Below are positions 8,792 to 17,783 of a DNA stretch of 64,000 bases, in pieces; within the stretch, counting starts at the first letter, position 1, and every line of letters starts with the position of its first letter. A program made the translations under genes and the position numbers. This stretch comes from an uncultured Alistipes sp. (GTDB lineage Bacteria; Bacteroidota; Bacteroidia; Bacteroidales; Rikenellaceae): NCBI GenBank assembly GCA_948442615.1, contig CAOJSG010000002.1:20289-84288 (forward strand), read 5' to 3'. Below the pieces are notes generated by a model. That model made no database searches and was not told the DNA's origin. It worked only from the letters and a program-made list of their open reading frames with translations.

Positions 8792-9859
8792 ATGAAACCC
8801 CAATTAAGTGTTATCATACCGGTATTCAAGGTTGAGGATTATCTGGAAAGATGCGTGAAGAGTGTGTTGACGCAGGATTATCGCGATCTTGAAGTAATTC
8901 TTGTGGATGACGGCAGCCCGGACCGCTGTCCGCAGATCTGCGATGAGTTGGCTGAAACGGATGAACGTATCATCGTCATCCATAAACCCAACGGAGGATT
9001 GTCTTCAGCCCGCAACGCCGGCATAGAAAAGGCGACCGGCGAGTACCTCGCATTTCTGGATAGCGACGATCAGTGGGCCGAGGGCAAACTGAAGACGCTG
9101 ATGAGCGAAGTCGTACAGTCCTCATCCGATATTGTTTTTTATGCGAGCCGCAGTATCTATGAGGATGGGGCTCTATATCAAAGAGCAGAGTCGAACTTTT
9201 TTACAGGTGTTTTTAGAACGACCGATTCTGTGAATTTATATAAAGAACTTATTGATTCGGGGAATCTACATGAGTCTGCATGTACGAAGATCGTCAAGCG
9301 CAATTTTATTCTCGACAACGGTCTGAAATTCAAAAGCGGAATGCTTTGCGAGGATACGGAATGGATGTTTAGAGTACTTCGGACTGCTGATAACGTTGCC
9401 ATATCGTCGGTTCCGTTGTTTATCTGCACGGAGAACCGCGCAGGTTCTATCACGAATACGGCATCTACGAGAAGCATTCGGGACATGCTTTCGATCATCG
9501 AGGGCTCTTTGGCATTCTACTCGAATTCCGATAGCATAACCAAACAATACGAGTTGGCGCATTGTGCATATCTGTGGTCTATCTGTGTCGGCTTGTATAA
9601 CACCATACCATCTACCCCCCCCCTTCGGCAGACGGGGGTGCGGGGCATGCCATCCACCGACAGGAAGGAAATACGAACGAGGCTGTGCGTGGTGGCAAAG
9701 TCGCTTGACTTGAATTCGCACCCGAAGTCGAGAAAGGTGAGCATGGTGTATCGTCTTTTAGGATTCCGGTTCACCGCAAATATACTTGGATTGTATTTGA
9801 AATTATTACGCAAGAACTTGGTCAATAAAAAGAAACCGGTGAATGGAAAAGAAAATTAA
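8792..9859 (+). CDS. Glycosyltransferase family 2, C9 tract
   Basis: This is a 355-residue GT-A enzyme. LSVIIPVFKVEDYLERCVKSVL and VILVDDGSPDRCPQICDEL are GT2 signatures, and FLDSDDQW provides the DxD-type motif near residue 92. The C-terminal third carries a run of nine C (9615-9623, codons about 275-277, Thr-Pro-Pro-Leu) that keeps the frame intact; a one-base slip would remove the last 80 residues, so this glycosyltransferase may be phase variable. It follows a 254-bp spacer and overlaps the next glycosyltransferase gene by 17 bp. Sugar and linkage are unknown. Confidence 0.9.
   Translation: MKPQLSVIIPVFKVEDYLERCVKSVLTQDYRDLEVILVDDGSPDRCPQICDELAETDERIIVIHKPNGGLSSARNAGIEKATGEYLAFLDSDDQWAEGKLKTLMSEVVQSSSDIVFYASRSIYEDGALYQRAESNFFTGVFRTTDSVNLYKELIDSGNLHESACTKIVKRNFILDNGLKFKSGMLCEDTEWMFRVLRTADNVAISSVPLFICTENRAGSITNTASTRSIRDMLSIIEGSLAFYSNSDSITKQYELAHCAYLWSICVGLYNTIPSTPPLRQTGVRGMPSTDRKEIRTRLCVVAKSLDLNSHPKSRKVSMVYRLLGFRFTANILGLYLKLLRKNLVNKKKPVNGKEN
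9615..9623 (+). repeat. C9 homopolymer tract in GT2 gene
   Basis: Nine consecutive C bases within codons ACC CCC CCC CTT. A one-base change would frameshift the glycosyltransferase. Confidence 0.9.
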
Positions 9860-11177
9860 GGTTCTGCTTTTGGTCGCAGAGCCATGGAGATCGGACGATT
9901 CCGGAGGCAATACGTTGGACAATTTCCTCGGAGGAATGGAAAACATCGAACTCGCACATGTCTTTTGCAGCGATAGCATGCCCGATAACAATATGTGCAC
10001 GCGATATTTTCAGATTCCTCAGAGCGCTGTCATACGTAATTTCCTTACCCGCCGGAAGGTGGGGCACGTGCTGACGATGGATGATATTTCGCGCGCCAAA
10101 CGGAATATGTCCGACGGGAACGGCGGCGGTGCGGTGAACAATAAGACCGGGCTGAAGGCCAAACTATTCAGATGGATCAAGAACATACGTCCGGAGGTGC
10201 TGATAACGGCGAGAATGTTCATATGGCGTTATTGCAACTGGAAAACCCCCGAACTCAGGCAGTTTATTCTCGATTTCGATCCCGATGTCGTATATGCGCC
10301 CTGTTATGGGTTTCCCCAGCATCTGGCTCTCGCCAGATACGTAAAGGAGCTGACAGGTTGCAAGATTATCACCTGGTCGGCGGACGATTGTTATTCCTTG
10401 CGCCATTTTAATCTCGATCCATTCTTCTGGGTGAATCGTTTCTGGAACCGCCGTTGTTTGAGGAAGACGTATCCTTATTATGACGAATTCTATAGCATCA
10501 GCGAGGAAGAGGCCGTGGAGTTGGAGCCCGTGGTTGGCAAAAAGATCGGGGTTTTGAGAAAAGGGGTTGATGTGCCGGAGACCTTTGTTCCGCGTGAGGT
10601 GCATAAGCCGATCCGGTTCATTTATGCCGGCGGTCTATATCTGAACAGGCACAAAAGTCTGATTGCGATTGCGGATGCACTGCGAAAACTCAATGCGGAT
10701 GGCCCTGTCAGGGCGGAACTCCATATCTATACCGGCAGTCAGTTGAAGGATAAGGATGCGAAGTCGCTGAACGACGGTACATCCGTGTTCAACCACGGTC
10801 TGATTCGCCCCGAAGAATTGTCGAAGATCTATCGGGAAAGCGATGTGGCGATTCATTGCGAGTCGTTCGACCTGAAATATCGCCTTATGACGCGTCTTTC
10901 ATTCTCCACCAAGATCATCGATTGCTTCCAGAGCGGATGCGCCATACTGGCCATCGCATGGGAAGAGCACACCGGCATGAAGTGTCTGAAGCGCGAGGAT
11001 GCCGCTATCTGCGTGACGAGCGTTAAGGACATCGAAGCGGCGGTGACCCGCATCGTCGAGAATCCGGAGCTGATAAAGGAGTATGCCATGAAGGCTTATG
11101 AGTGCGAGAAGCGGAATCATAGGATTGAAGATGTACAAAAGAAACTATATGATGCATTTGTAAGATGTAGTAAATAA
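9843..11177 (+). CDS. Glycosyltransferase, GT4-like
   Basis: This 444-residue GT-B-like protein overlaps the upstream GT2 gene by 17 bp. The N-terminus KIKVLLLVAEPWRSDDSGGNTLDNF resembles Bacteroidetes capsule glycosyltransferases. The C-terminal domain has IRFIYAGGLYLNRHKSLIAIADAL, a Rossmann start typical of GT4, then IYRESDVAIHCESFD and FSTKIIDCFQSGCAILAIAWEEHTG, where the usual E-x7-E region is degenerate. It probably transfers one sugar of the repeat unit in the cytoplasm. Confidence is high for a glycosyltransferase and lower for the exact family. Confidence 0.82.
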   Translation: MEKKIKVLLLVAEPWRSDDSGGNTLDNFLGGMENIELAHVFCSDSMPDNNMCTRYFQIPQSAVIRNFLTRRKVGHVLTMDDISRAKRNMSDGNGGGAVNNKTGLKAKLFRWIKNIRPEVLITARMFIWRYCNWKTPELRQFILDFDPDVVYAPCYGFPQHLALARYVKELTGCKIITWSADDCYSLRHFNLDPFFWVNRFWNRRCLRKTYPYYDEFYSISEEEAVELEPVVGKKIGVLRKGVDVPETFVPREVHKPIRFIYAGGLYLNRHKSLIAIADALRKLNADGPVRAELHIYTGSQLKDKDAKSLNDGTSVFNHGLIRPEELSKIYRESDVAIHCESFDLKYRLMTRLSFSTKIIDCFQSGCAILAIAWEEHTGMKCLKREDAAICVTSVKDIEAAVTRIVENPELIKEYAMKAYECEKRNHRIEDVQKKLYDAFVRCSK

Positions 11178-11182
11178 ATGAC

Positions 11183-12205
11183 ATGAGCAAAGAATATACT
11201 GGTTACTTAAAAGGTGTTGCCATTTTGCTGATGGTTTTCCTTCATCTTTTTACAAATAAGGAGGCGGATGGAAATTTGGGATTTCTGTTATCAGTTAACG
11301 ACACACCTTTAATATACTATTTAACACGGTTGTGTAATCCTGTTCCATTCTTTCTTATATTGAGTGGTTATGGATTGTATGCCATATATAGCAAATGGGG
11401 GGGGGTAAATCCCTGTAAACGAACAATCTATCTATATTTGCATTTGTGGATAATTTATCTTTTGCTCGTCCCTTTAGCTTGCTGTGTGCGACCTGACATG
11501 TACCCTGGCAATTTTGCTATTTTCGTAAAAAACGCTACCAGTTGGCAATGTTCTTACATTGGCGAGCAATGGTTCTTTCTTCCCTATGTTTTATTGATGG
11601 CATCCTCTAAATGGATTTTCAGACTATTTGATAAGGTAAACTGGTATGCGACTTTCTTGATAGGCTTGATTGTATATGGATTTTGTGTATATATGTTAAA
11701 AAGATATGGCGAAGCTACGCTGGCCGGCAATATGTTATTTTACAATATTTTTCTATCCTTTTATATGTTGTTCCCGTTCCTCCTGGGATATATGGCCAAA
11801 AAGTATCAATGGATAGAGCGCGCGAATGCTTTTGTTAATAAACGGATATGCAGCAAGCCATTTATACCAGTGACAATGCTCCTGGTTCTATGTACGATCC
11901 GTTGTTTTGTTCCAAATGCTTCTGTTGATCCGTTTTATGCTATCATATTTGTTGTACTTTTCTCTATGATTTCGGTACCAAAAGTATTAGGTGCTGTTTT
12001 ATCGTATCTCGGAAAACATTCAATGAATATTTGGTTAATACATACTTGGTTCAGCACTCGTCTTTTTCATGATTTTTTGTACGATACAGTACATTATCCC
12101 ATAGCAATGTATGTGAGCCTAATGGTGGTTAGTTTAGCAATTTCTCATATTGTGGAGATGCTCTACAAACCAATAGGAAAATACGTTAATAAGATTAATT
12201 TTTAG
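11183..12205 (+). CDS. Acyltransferase-3 family membrane protein, G9 tract
   Basis: This 340-residue polytopic protein starts EYTGYLKGVAILLMVFLHLF, an acyltransferase-3 entry with the candidate His at about residue 21, and has about ten hydrophobic helices. It is the most AT-rich gene in the window's polysaccharide locus, which points to recent horizontal replacement. A run of nine G (11397-11405, codons 72-75) lies early in the gene, so a slip would abolish almost the whole protein. It begins 5 bp after the preceding glycosyltransferase. Expected role: acetylation or other acylation of the capsule or O-antigen. Confidence 0.87.
   Translation: MSKEYTGYLKGVAILLMVFLHLFTNKEADGNLGFLLSVNDTPLIYYLTRLCNPVPFFLILSGYGLYAIYSKWGGVNPCKRTIYLYLHLWIIYLLLVPLACCVRPDMYPGNFAIFVKNATSWQCSYIGEQWFFLPYVLLMASSKWIFRLFDKVNWYATFLIGLIVYGFCVYMLKRYGEATLAGNMLFYNIFLSFYMLFPFLLGYMAKKYQWIERANAFVNKRICSKPFIPVTMLLVLCTIRCFVPNASVDPFYAIIFVVLFSMISVPKVLGAVLSYLGKHSMNIWLIHTWFSTRLFHDFLYDTVHYPIAMYVSLMVVSLAISHIVEMLYKPIGKYVNKINF
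11397..11405 (+). repeat. G9 homopolymer tract in acyltransferase gene
   Basis: Nine consecutive G bases within codons TGG GGG GGG GTA, in frame. Same length as the tracts at 993 and (as C9) 9615 and 43757. Confidence 0.9.
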
Positions 12206-12217
12206 CTAATAAACTTA

Positions 12218-13207
12218 ATGGAAATAGGCTCATTTATAGAGCTTCAGCTCAGGAAAGGATCGGAGTGGTATGATCAGACAACGGATATCGCAAGACTGAA
12301 TACGGCCCGCCAGGGTATCTGGCATGCGTTCAGGGTGACTGGATGCAAGCGGATATGGATACCCGTATACCAATGTGACTCGATCCGGGAGACTTTTGAG
12401 AAGCACGGTGTGGAAATGAAGTTTTATCATCAAGACCGTAACTTCAATCCTACCGACATTGCGGCAGAAGAGGACGATGCGGTATTGTTGTGCAACTACT
12501 ACGGTATAATGTCCGCGGAGAGGATGCGGTTTTTGGCTCGGACCTTCGCCCATCCGATCATCGACTGCGCTCAGGCATTCTTCTGCAAACCGTTGGAAGG
12601 CGCATTGAATGTGTACAGCTGCCGTAAGTTCGTGGGTGCTCCGGATGGCGCTTACGTCGTGGGCAAGGATGCGCACCTGTTTGTGGAAGAGTATCCGCAA
12701 TGCTATAGTTCGGATACCGCTGCCTTTTTGTTGAAACGCATCGAATACGGTTGCGAGGGGAAGGGCTATGAGGCTCGGGGGCTGAACGAGAGCCGGATTG
12801 ACCATGAGGGCTGTATGAAGATGTCGAAGCTGACTCGCGTGTTGATGGATGCGGAGGATTATGACTACAACATCAAGAAACGCAAGGAGAATTTTGCATA
12901 CGCGCATGAGTTGTTGGGGAGTATCAACCGGATCGATCCGACGATGTATATGGATGACGGGACCGTGCCGATGGTTTATCCGCTGGTGGTTGAGGAGGAT
13001 GCGTGTATCCGACGTCTGTTCGAGGCGAAGCATTTCCAGGGCCATTGGTGGAGCTATATCTGCGGGGAGCAGCCGGAGGATAGTTTCGAATACTGGATCA
13101 GCCGATATGTAATTCCCATCACCATCGACCAGCGATACGGCAAAGAAGAAATCGATTATTTGGTGAACGTAATCAGGAATCGTCCGACAGAGTCGGAATC
13201 CGAATAG
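12218..13207 (+). CDS. Divergent DegT/DnrJ-like PLP-dependent aminotransferase
   Basis: This 329-residue protein looks like a fold-type I PLP enzyme related to the DegT/DnrJ/EryC1 sugar aminotransferases. IWIPVYQCDSIRETF resembles the substrate strand. IIDCAQAFF supplies the Asp that binds the pyridine nitrogen, with the following Gln-Ala as in DegT (E/D-A-AQ-A). SCRKFVGAPDGAYVV places the Schiff-base Lys at about residue 137. It is shorter than typical DegT members (360-400). It is followed 23 bp later by an ATP-grasp ligase. It may make an amino sugar or an amino acid precursor for the polysaccharide; the substrate is not readable. Confidence 0.72.
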   Translation: MEIGSFIELQLRKGSEWYDQTTDIARLNTARQGIWHAFRVTGCKRIWIPVYQCDSIRETFEKHGVEMKFYHQDRNFNPTDIAAEEDDAVLLCNYYGIMSAERMRFLARTFAHPIIDCAQAFFCKPLEGALNVYSCRKFVGAPDGAYVVGKDAHLFVEEYPQCYSSDTAAFLLKRIEYGCEGKGYEARGLNESRIDHEGCMKMSKLTRVLMDAEDYDYNIKKRKENFAYAHELLGSINRIDPTMYMDDGTVPMVYPLVVEEDACIRRLFEAKHFQGHWWSYICGEQPEDSFEYWISRYVIPITIDQRYGKEEIDYLVNVIRNRPTESESE

Positions 13208-13230
13208 AAACTAAAACAATATAAAAAAAC

Positions 13231-14376
13231 ATGAACGATCAGTATAACGGGCACTTGTGCATTGTGTTTGCGCTGGAGCATTACAATCCTCTGAACATGA
13301 TTCGCGCCTTGGGGGAGAACGGCATCAATCCGGTGTATATCTCGGTGAAGAGACGCTATGAGGTGGCTACGAAGAGTAAATATATCTCGGCGCTGCATCG
13401 TGTGGATTCGGTGGAGGAGGGCTTCAAGCTGCTGATGGCTGAATACGGTCATCTGGCAGCGGAAACGGGCAAGAAGCCTTATATCGTATTCTCGGACGAC
13501 AAGTCGGTAGGGTATTTCGACGAGCGCTATGACGAGTGGAAGGACAAGTTCATTACCTATAATGCCGGCCGTACAGGTCGCATCAACGAGTTCATGGACA
13601 AGTATGAGATTCAGCAATGTGCGAAGCGCCATGGCTTCAATGTGCTGGATTCGTACGTAATCGGCAAGGATGACGAGCTGCCTGAGAATCTGTGGTATCC
13701 TATCATTACGAAAGATATCTCGCCTAACTCCGGCTCGTGGAAGTTCGACGTGTATATCTGTCAGAACGAGCAGGAGCTGAAGGAGGCCGTCCGGAAGATC
13801 GAGAGTCCGCTGATTATGATTCAGCACTTCGTAGACAAGCAGAACGAGATGGCTCTGGAAGGTTACACCATCAACAAGGGCAAGGAGATGCAGATCGTGA
13901 CCGAGATGAAGTGGAAGTACCTGATCCAAGGATACTATAGCCCTTATCACGACGTGAAGATGTTCCAGGACAAGGAGATGGAGAAAAAACTTCGGGCGAT
14001 GTTCGAGGAGATCGGGTTCGAAGGCGTGTTCGAGGTCGAATTCCTGATCGACAAGGACGGTACGTACTACTTCATGGAGACCAACTTCCGGGCTTCGGCC
14101 TGGAATCCGACGGGCAAATTTGCGGGGATGCCGTTGCCTTACCTATGGATCAAGGGTATGGAGAACGGTGCCATCGATCCTGCCGACCGCAAGGAATTCG
14201 AGCCTTTCACCAGCATGAGTGAGGTGATAGACTACGCCAAGCGTGTGGAGGGCGGCATGTGCTCGCTGGCCGAGTGGCTGCGGGACTTCAAAGATGCGAA
14301 GTGCGTGTATATCTACGATAAGGAGGATCGGGGCCCCTGGGACGAGGTGATAAAGAACTTCGAGAGCTTCAAGTGA
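13231..14376 (+). CDS. ATP-grasp ligase (carboxylate-amine ligase type)
   Basis: This 381-residue protein has an ATP-grasp fold. An N-terminal alpha/beta domain begins with HLCIVFALEHYNPLNMIRAL. The nucleotide-binding section follows with WYPIITKDISPNSGSWKFDVYI and LIMIQHFVDKQNEMALEGYTI. The metal-binding signature is VEFLIDKDGTYYFMETNFR at about residues 272-291, where Glu and Asn of MET-N-FR would coordinate magnesium. Such enzymes form amide or peptide bonds from a carboxylate via acyl phosphate. Next to a PLP enzyme and a locus encoding a UDP-uronate-forming dehydrogenase, a plausible job is amidating a uronic acid or adding an amino acid to the polysaccharide. This is inferred. Confidence 0.82.
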   Translation: MNDQYNGHLCIVFALEHYNPLNMIRALGENGINPVYISVKRRYEVATKSKYISALHRVDSVEEGFKLLMAEYGHLAAETGKKPYIVFSDDKSVGYFDERYDEWKDKFITYNAGRTGRINEFMDKYEIQQCAKRHGFNVLDSYVIGKDDELPENLWYPIITKDISPNSGSWKFDVYICQNEQELKEAVRKIESPLIMIQHFVDKQNEMALEGYTINKGKEMQIVTEMKWKYLIQGYYSPYHDVKMFQDKEMEKKLRAMFEEIGFEGVFEVEFLIDKDGTYYFMETNFRASAWNPTGKFAGMPLPYLWIKGMENGAIDPADRKEFEPFTSMSEVIDYAKRVEGGMCSLAEWLRDFKDAKCVYIYDKEDRGPWDEVIKNFESFK

Positions 14377-15506
14377 TGAAACGGGCTTTGATGTTGGCGC
14401 CGATGGGATCGGTCCATCGACGCTTTAATAAGGCTAACATAGATGCCTTGCAGGCGATGGGATATGAAGTGGAGCTTTGCGCGAACTTCGAGAATGGCGA
14501 AGGCCCTGAGATTCATAACCGAAAGTATGCGGAGGAATGCACAAAGAATGGAATCAAGATCCATTCGATTCCGTTCGCTCGCCACAGTCTGACCGGTAGT
14601 CTGAGATGCTTGCCGCAGCTGAAGGAACTGCTCAGGACGGAGCGGTACGATTTGGTGCATACGCATACCGAAACGGGCGGCCTGTTGCTGAAACTGGCGC
14701 ATTGCGTAAAGGGGAGGACGAAGTTCTTCTATACTCCTCATGGCATGTCGTTCTGGAAGGGAAGCGGCCTGAAGTCGCAGCTGGTGTATAAGCCGCTGGA
14801 GAGATGGATCTGCTCGGGCATGGATATGAATCTGGGTATGAACCTGGAAGAGGTGGAGAACCTGCACCGCTGGAATAAGAAGACGGGGGTGTATGTACAT
14901 GGCATCGGGCTGAATGTCAGCCGTATGCGATCTCCTATCCGCAAACGTGAAGATTTGCGCGAGGAGTTCGGTCTGGCGGACGGTGATAAGTTCATAGCTT
15001 CCATTGGCGAGCTGGACGACAATAAGAACCACATTACCGTTATCAGGGCTTTGGCGCTGTTGGGCAGAAAGGATCTGAAGTATGTGGTATGCGGCGTAGG
15101 CCCGAACAGGGATATGCTGATGCGGGAGGCTGAACGTATGGGACTGAAGGACAATGTGCTATTGGCAGGATACAGAAGCGACATCCCCGATGTGTTGAAT
15201 GCTGCGGACATATTCGTGTTCCCGTCGTTTCATGAAGGCATGCCAGTGAGCGCCCTGGAGGCTATGGCTTGTGGATTGCCTGTGATCTGTTCGCAGATCC
15301 GCGGTAATGTGGATATCGTCGAAGAGGGCGAAAACGGTTATCTGTTTGCGCCTGCCGATAGTGACGCCCTTAGCCGGAAAATCGGTTTGTTGATGGATGA
15401 TGCCGACAAGCGCAAGACTATGGGGGCGAAAAACAGGAAGATAGTCGAGGATTTCAGTCTGGAGACCGTGACCGAGGAACTTAAGAGGATATATTCTATG
15501 ATTTAG
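14376..15506 (+). CDS. Glycosyltransferase family 4
   Basis: This 376-residue GT-B enzyme of the EpsD/PglA-like GT4 group transfers a sugar to the lipid-linked repeat unit in the cytoplasm. Motifs are LAPMGSVHRRFNKAN at the N-terminus, HTHTETGGLLLKLA and YTPHGMSFWKG in the acceptor domain, IASIGELDDNKNH at the start of the donor domain, and HEGMPVSALEAMACGLPV, the E-x7-E donor motif. I prefer the ATG at 14376, which overlaps the upstream stop by one base, over the GTG at 14373 listed in the ORF track. The next gene begins 1 bp after the stop. Confidence 0.92.
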   Translation: MKRALMLAPMGSVHRRFNKANIDALQAMGYEVELCANFENGEGPEIHNRKYAEECTKNGIKIHSIPFARHSLTGSLRCLPQLKELLRTERYDLVHTHTETGGLLLKLAHCVKGRTKFFYTPHGMSFWKGSGLKSQLVYKPLERWICSGMDMNLGMNLEEVENLHRWNKKTGVYVHGIGLNVSRMRSPIRKREDLREEFGLADGDKFIASIGELDDNKNHITVIRALALLGRKDLKYVVCGVGPNRDMLMREAERMGLKDNVLLAGYRSDIPDVLNAADIFVFPSFHEGMPVSALEAMACGLPVICSQIRGNVDIVEEGENGYLFAPADSDALSRKIGLLMDDADKRKTMGAKNRKIVEDFSLETVTEELKRIYSMI

Positions 15507-15507
15507 G

Positions 15508-16605
15508 ATGAAACCAAAGAGGTCCGAAGAGGTGTTCATACAACTGTTGAAGGGTTCGGTAACCGGAACGACCGGATACCGGACCTTCGAACCGTTGTCT
15601 AAAAAGGAGTGGGCGGAAGTATATCGTCTGGCGAAAATGCACGGAATGGTATCCGTGCTGATGCGAGAGCTGGAGAAATTACCGAAAGAGTCTCGTCCTC
15701 CCATGGATATGCTGATGTTTTGGTTGGGACAGGCCGCGTACAGAGAGACGACATACGGGCAACAACTGGATTTGTCGTGTGAATTTGCAGCCGCTTTGGC
15801 CAACGAGGGTGTAAAGTGTCTTGTGCTGAAGGGGCTGGCCGTGGGATCGTATTATCCGGTTGAGAAAGCGAGAGAATTCGGAGATCTGGATTGTTTCCTG
15901 GTTAAGGAGGGCGAGCTCGCCTTCAAAGAAGGCAATTCCGTCGGCAGACGGTTGGGTGCAAAGGTGGAACGATCGGGATACAAGCATACGCACATTCATT
16001 ATAAAAATCTGCTGATAGAAAACCATGAATATCTGACGAACTTCAATGGGACGAAGCAAGGAGTCGTAATTGAGAAAATCATGCGTTCGCTGGCTTTGGG
16101 AGGCGGTCACAGGCAGATCGGGGAGACCAATCTTTGGATTCCGAACGCGGAGTTCAATGCGTTGTTCTTGCTGAGGCATTCGCTGGGGGATTTTCTGGCC
16201 AATGACATGACGATAAAGGCGGTCTATGATTGGGCGGTGTTCCTGAAAGCGGAACAGAAGAATATTGATTGGAAACACCTCGGACGGTTGTTGGAGGAGT
16301 GCCGGCTGATGGCGTTCTTCGAACTGATGACAGAGGTTGCTATGACGTATCTGGGATTGGAGTTATATAGCGGAGGGATGAACATCACTTCGCATGGACG
16401 GATGGTGGATTGGCTGATGGCTGATGTGCTGGACATAGCCGTTGCGTCCGAAAAAAAGACGGTATGCGTGAAAGCGAAACGGCTGCTGGACAGGGTGAGA
16501 CGTATGGTGAAGTACCAAGGAATTGCCACTGAACGGATCTGCACGGCACTTTGGACGACGGTCAGGTATCGCCAGAATTTTGATCGAAATATGAATTTGG
16601 ATTGA
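15508..16605 (+). CDS. Nucleotidyltransferase-fold protein (PF14907-type)
   Basis: This 365-residue protein resembles the uncharacterised nucleotidyltransferase family PF14907 found in many polysaccharide loci. The diagnostic stretch is VKCLVLKGLAVGSYYPVEKAREFGDLDCFL at about residues 105-135: a conserved LKG, then Tyr-Pro, then R-x-x-GDLD, where the two acids would bind metal. The remainder is mostly helical with no clear second domain. No function has been settled for the family in capsule loci; it might transfer a nucleotide or phosphoryl group to a sugar. It is packed between a GT4 gene and an EEP-family gene with 1-3 bp gaps, so it is in the same operon. Confidence 0.75.
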   Translation: MKPKRSEEVFIQLLKGSVTGTTGYRTFEPLSKKEWAEVYRLAKMHGMVSVLMRELEKLPKESRPPMDMLMFWLGQAAYRETTYGQQLDLSCEFAAALANEGVKCLVLKGLAVGSYYPVEKAREFGDLDCFLVKEGELAFKEGNSVGRRLGAKVERSGYKHTHIHYKNLLIENHEYLTNFNGTKQGVVIEKIMRSLALGGGHRQIGETNLWIPNAEFNALFLLRHSLGDFLANDMTIKAVYDWAVFLKAEQKNIDWKHLGRLLEECRLMAFFELMTEVAMTYLGLELYSGGMNITSHGRMVDWLMADVLDIAVASEKKTVCVKAKRLLDRVRRMVKYQGIATERICTALWTTVRYRQNFDRNMNLD

Positions 16606-16608
16606 CCT

Positions 16609-17541
16609 ATGCCGATCCTTTTTCTTCCATGGCTTCTGCTCCTGCTTTTGCCGGCGATAGCGGGGTGTGCATTGAAACGATGGCGGAAAACTGCCGCTGG
16701 CCTGCTTTTGGTCGGAATCTCGCTCAACTACTATGGATCTATCATCCCTATACGCTTTCCTGTCCATTGGGGATCTTTTGCGTCCGACTCTCGTGAAGGC
16801 CGTTTTTCCGTTCTGGCCTGGAACATACACGGCGGGGATAAGGATACGGTCAGATATGAGGCAATCGCCGATAGGATAATTGAGGCCGATGCGGATGTGG
16901 TGTTTTTGTCGGAAGTGTTTACGGAAACGGCATACGTGATGGATGCGTTGTTAGCCGACAGGTATCCTTACCGAACGACGAACTTTCAGTGGTGCGCCCA
17001 TTATTTCTATAGCAAATATCCGATAACCGATTCTGCTCAGATTGCCGTAGAGGGCGGCAATGAGGTGATTGTATGCAGCAGATTTGCGATGGGCGGTCGT
17101 GAGCTGGATATATACGGCTGCCATCTTACGAGCAATAACTGCGAGGCATCCGGTCTCGGATACCCGAATGCGAGGAACGTGGGTGGCGGGAGTTCGCTTC
17201 GGAGCTATATGAAGGGCATCGATTACGCTTCGCGGCAAAGAGCCCGTGAAGCCTGCCGAATATGCGATACGATTGCTGCCAGACCTTGCCCGCATTTGGT
17301 AATGGGCGATATGAATGACGTATGCGGTTCCGAGGCACTGAAGATTTTTGCTGGTATCGGGCTGAAAGATGCCTGGTGGCAGGGCGGCTGCGGATATGGC
17401 GCAACGATCCATCGTCCGCTGCCCTATAGAATAGATCATGTGATGTATGATGGTGGCACGAAGCTTCGGCATATCTCAAAGATCCCTGCCGATGGGTTGA
17501 GCGATCATGATGCTTTAAGGGCCGTGTTCGAATTTGAATAA
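16609..17541 (+). CDS. Membrane-anchored endonuclease/exonuclease/phosphatase-family protein
   Basis: This 310-residue protein has two N-terminal hydrophobic segments (starting MPILFLPWLLLLLL and a second around AGLLLVGISL), then an EEP-superfamily domain. Catalytic motifs of the fold are present: VLAWNIHGGD (Asn), VVFLSEVF (Glu), DIYGCHL (His), LVMGDMND (Asp and Asn) and GLSDHDALRAVF (the terminal Asp-His pair). The membrane anchor places the domain probably in the periplasm. EEP proteins include nucleases, phosphodiesterases and phosphatases, so the substrate in a capsule operon is open; cleavage of a lipid- or sugar-phosphodiester is possible. It starts 3 bp after the nucleotidyltransferase-like gene. 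Confidence 0.8.
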   Translation: MPILFLPWLLLLLLPAIAGCALKRWRKTAAGLLLVGISLNYYGSIIPIRFPVHWGSFASDSREGRFSVLAWNIHGGDKDTVRYEAIADRIIEADADVVFLSEVFTETAYVMDALLADRYPYRTTNFQWCAHYFYSKYPITDSAQIAVEGGNEVIVCSRFAMGGRELDIYGCHLTSNNCEASGLGYPNARNVGGGSSLRSYMKGIDYASRQRAREACRICDTIAARPCPHLVMGDMNDVCGSEALKIFAGIGLKDAWWQGGCGYGATIHRPLPYRIDHVMYDGGTKLRHISKIPADGLSDHDALRAVFEFE

Positions 17542-17783
17542 AAGGCGATGGATATCGATTGTTTGCGATGTGCGTGGCCGCCATTGCCGGATTTTGCCGT
17601 TGTGCCGGAGAGTCTTCAGCGCTTGAATTTGGCGGTTGGCCCCCATGGATAGTCTGTCTTCGGAATGTCGCGCTCCTTGTATTCATGGGTCGATGCGACC
17701 GGTAATGTTCGCTGAGACATAGATCGGCAGGCTATTGATCGTCGTATTCCGCATAAGTATAAACAAACAATAAATAAACAGTT

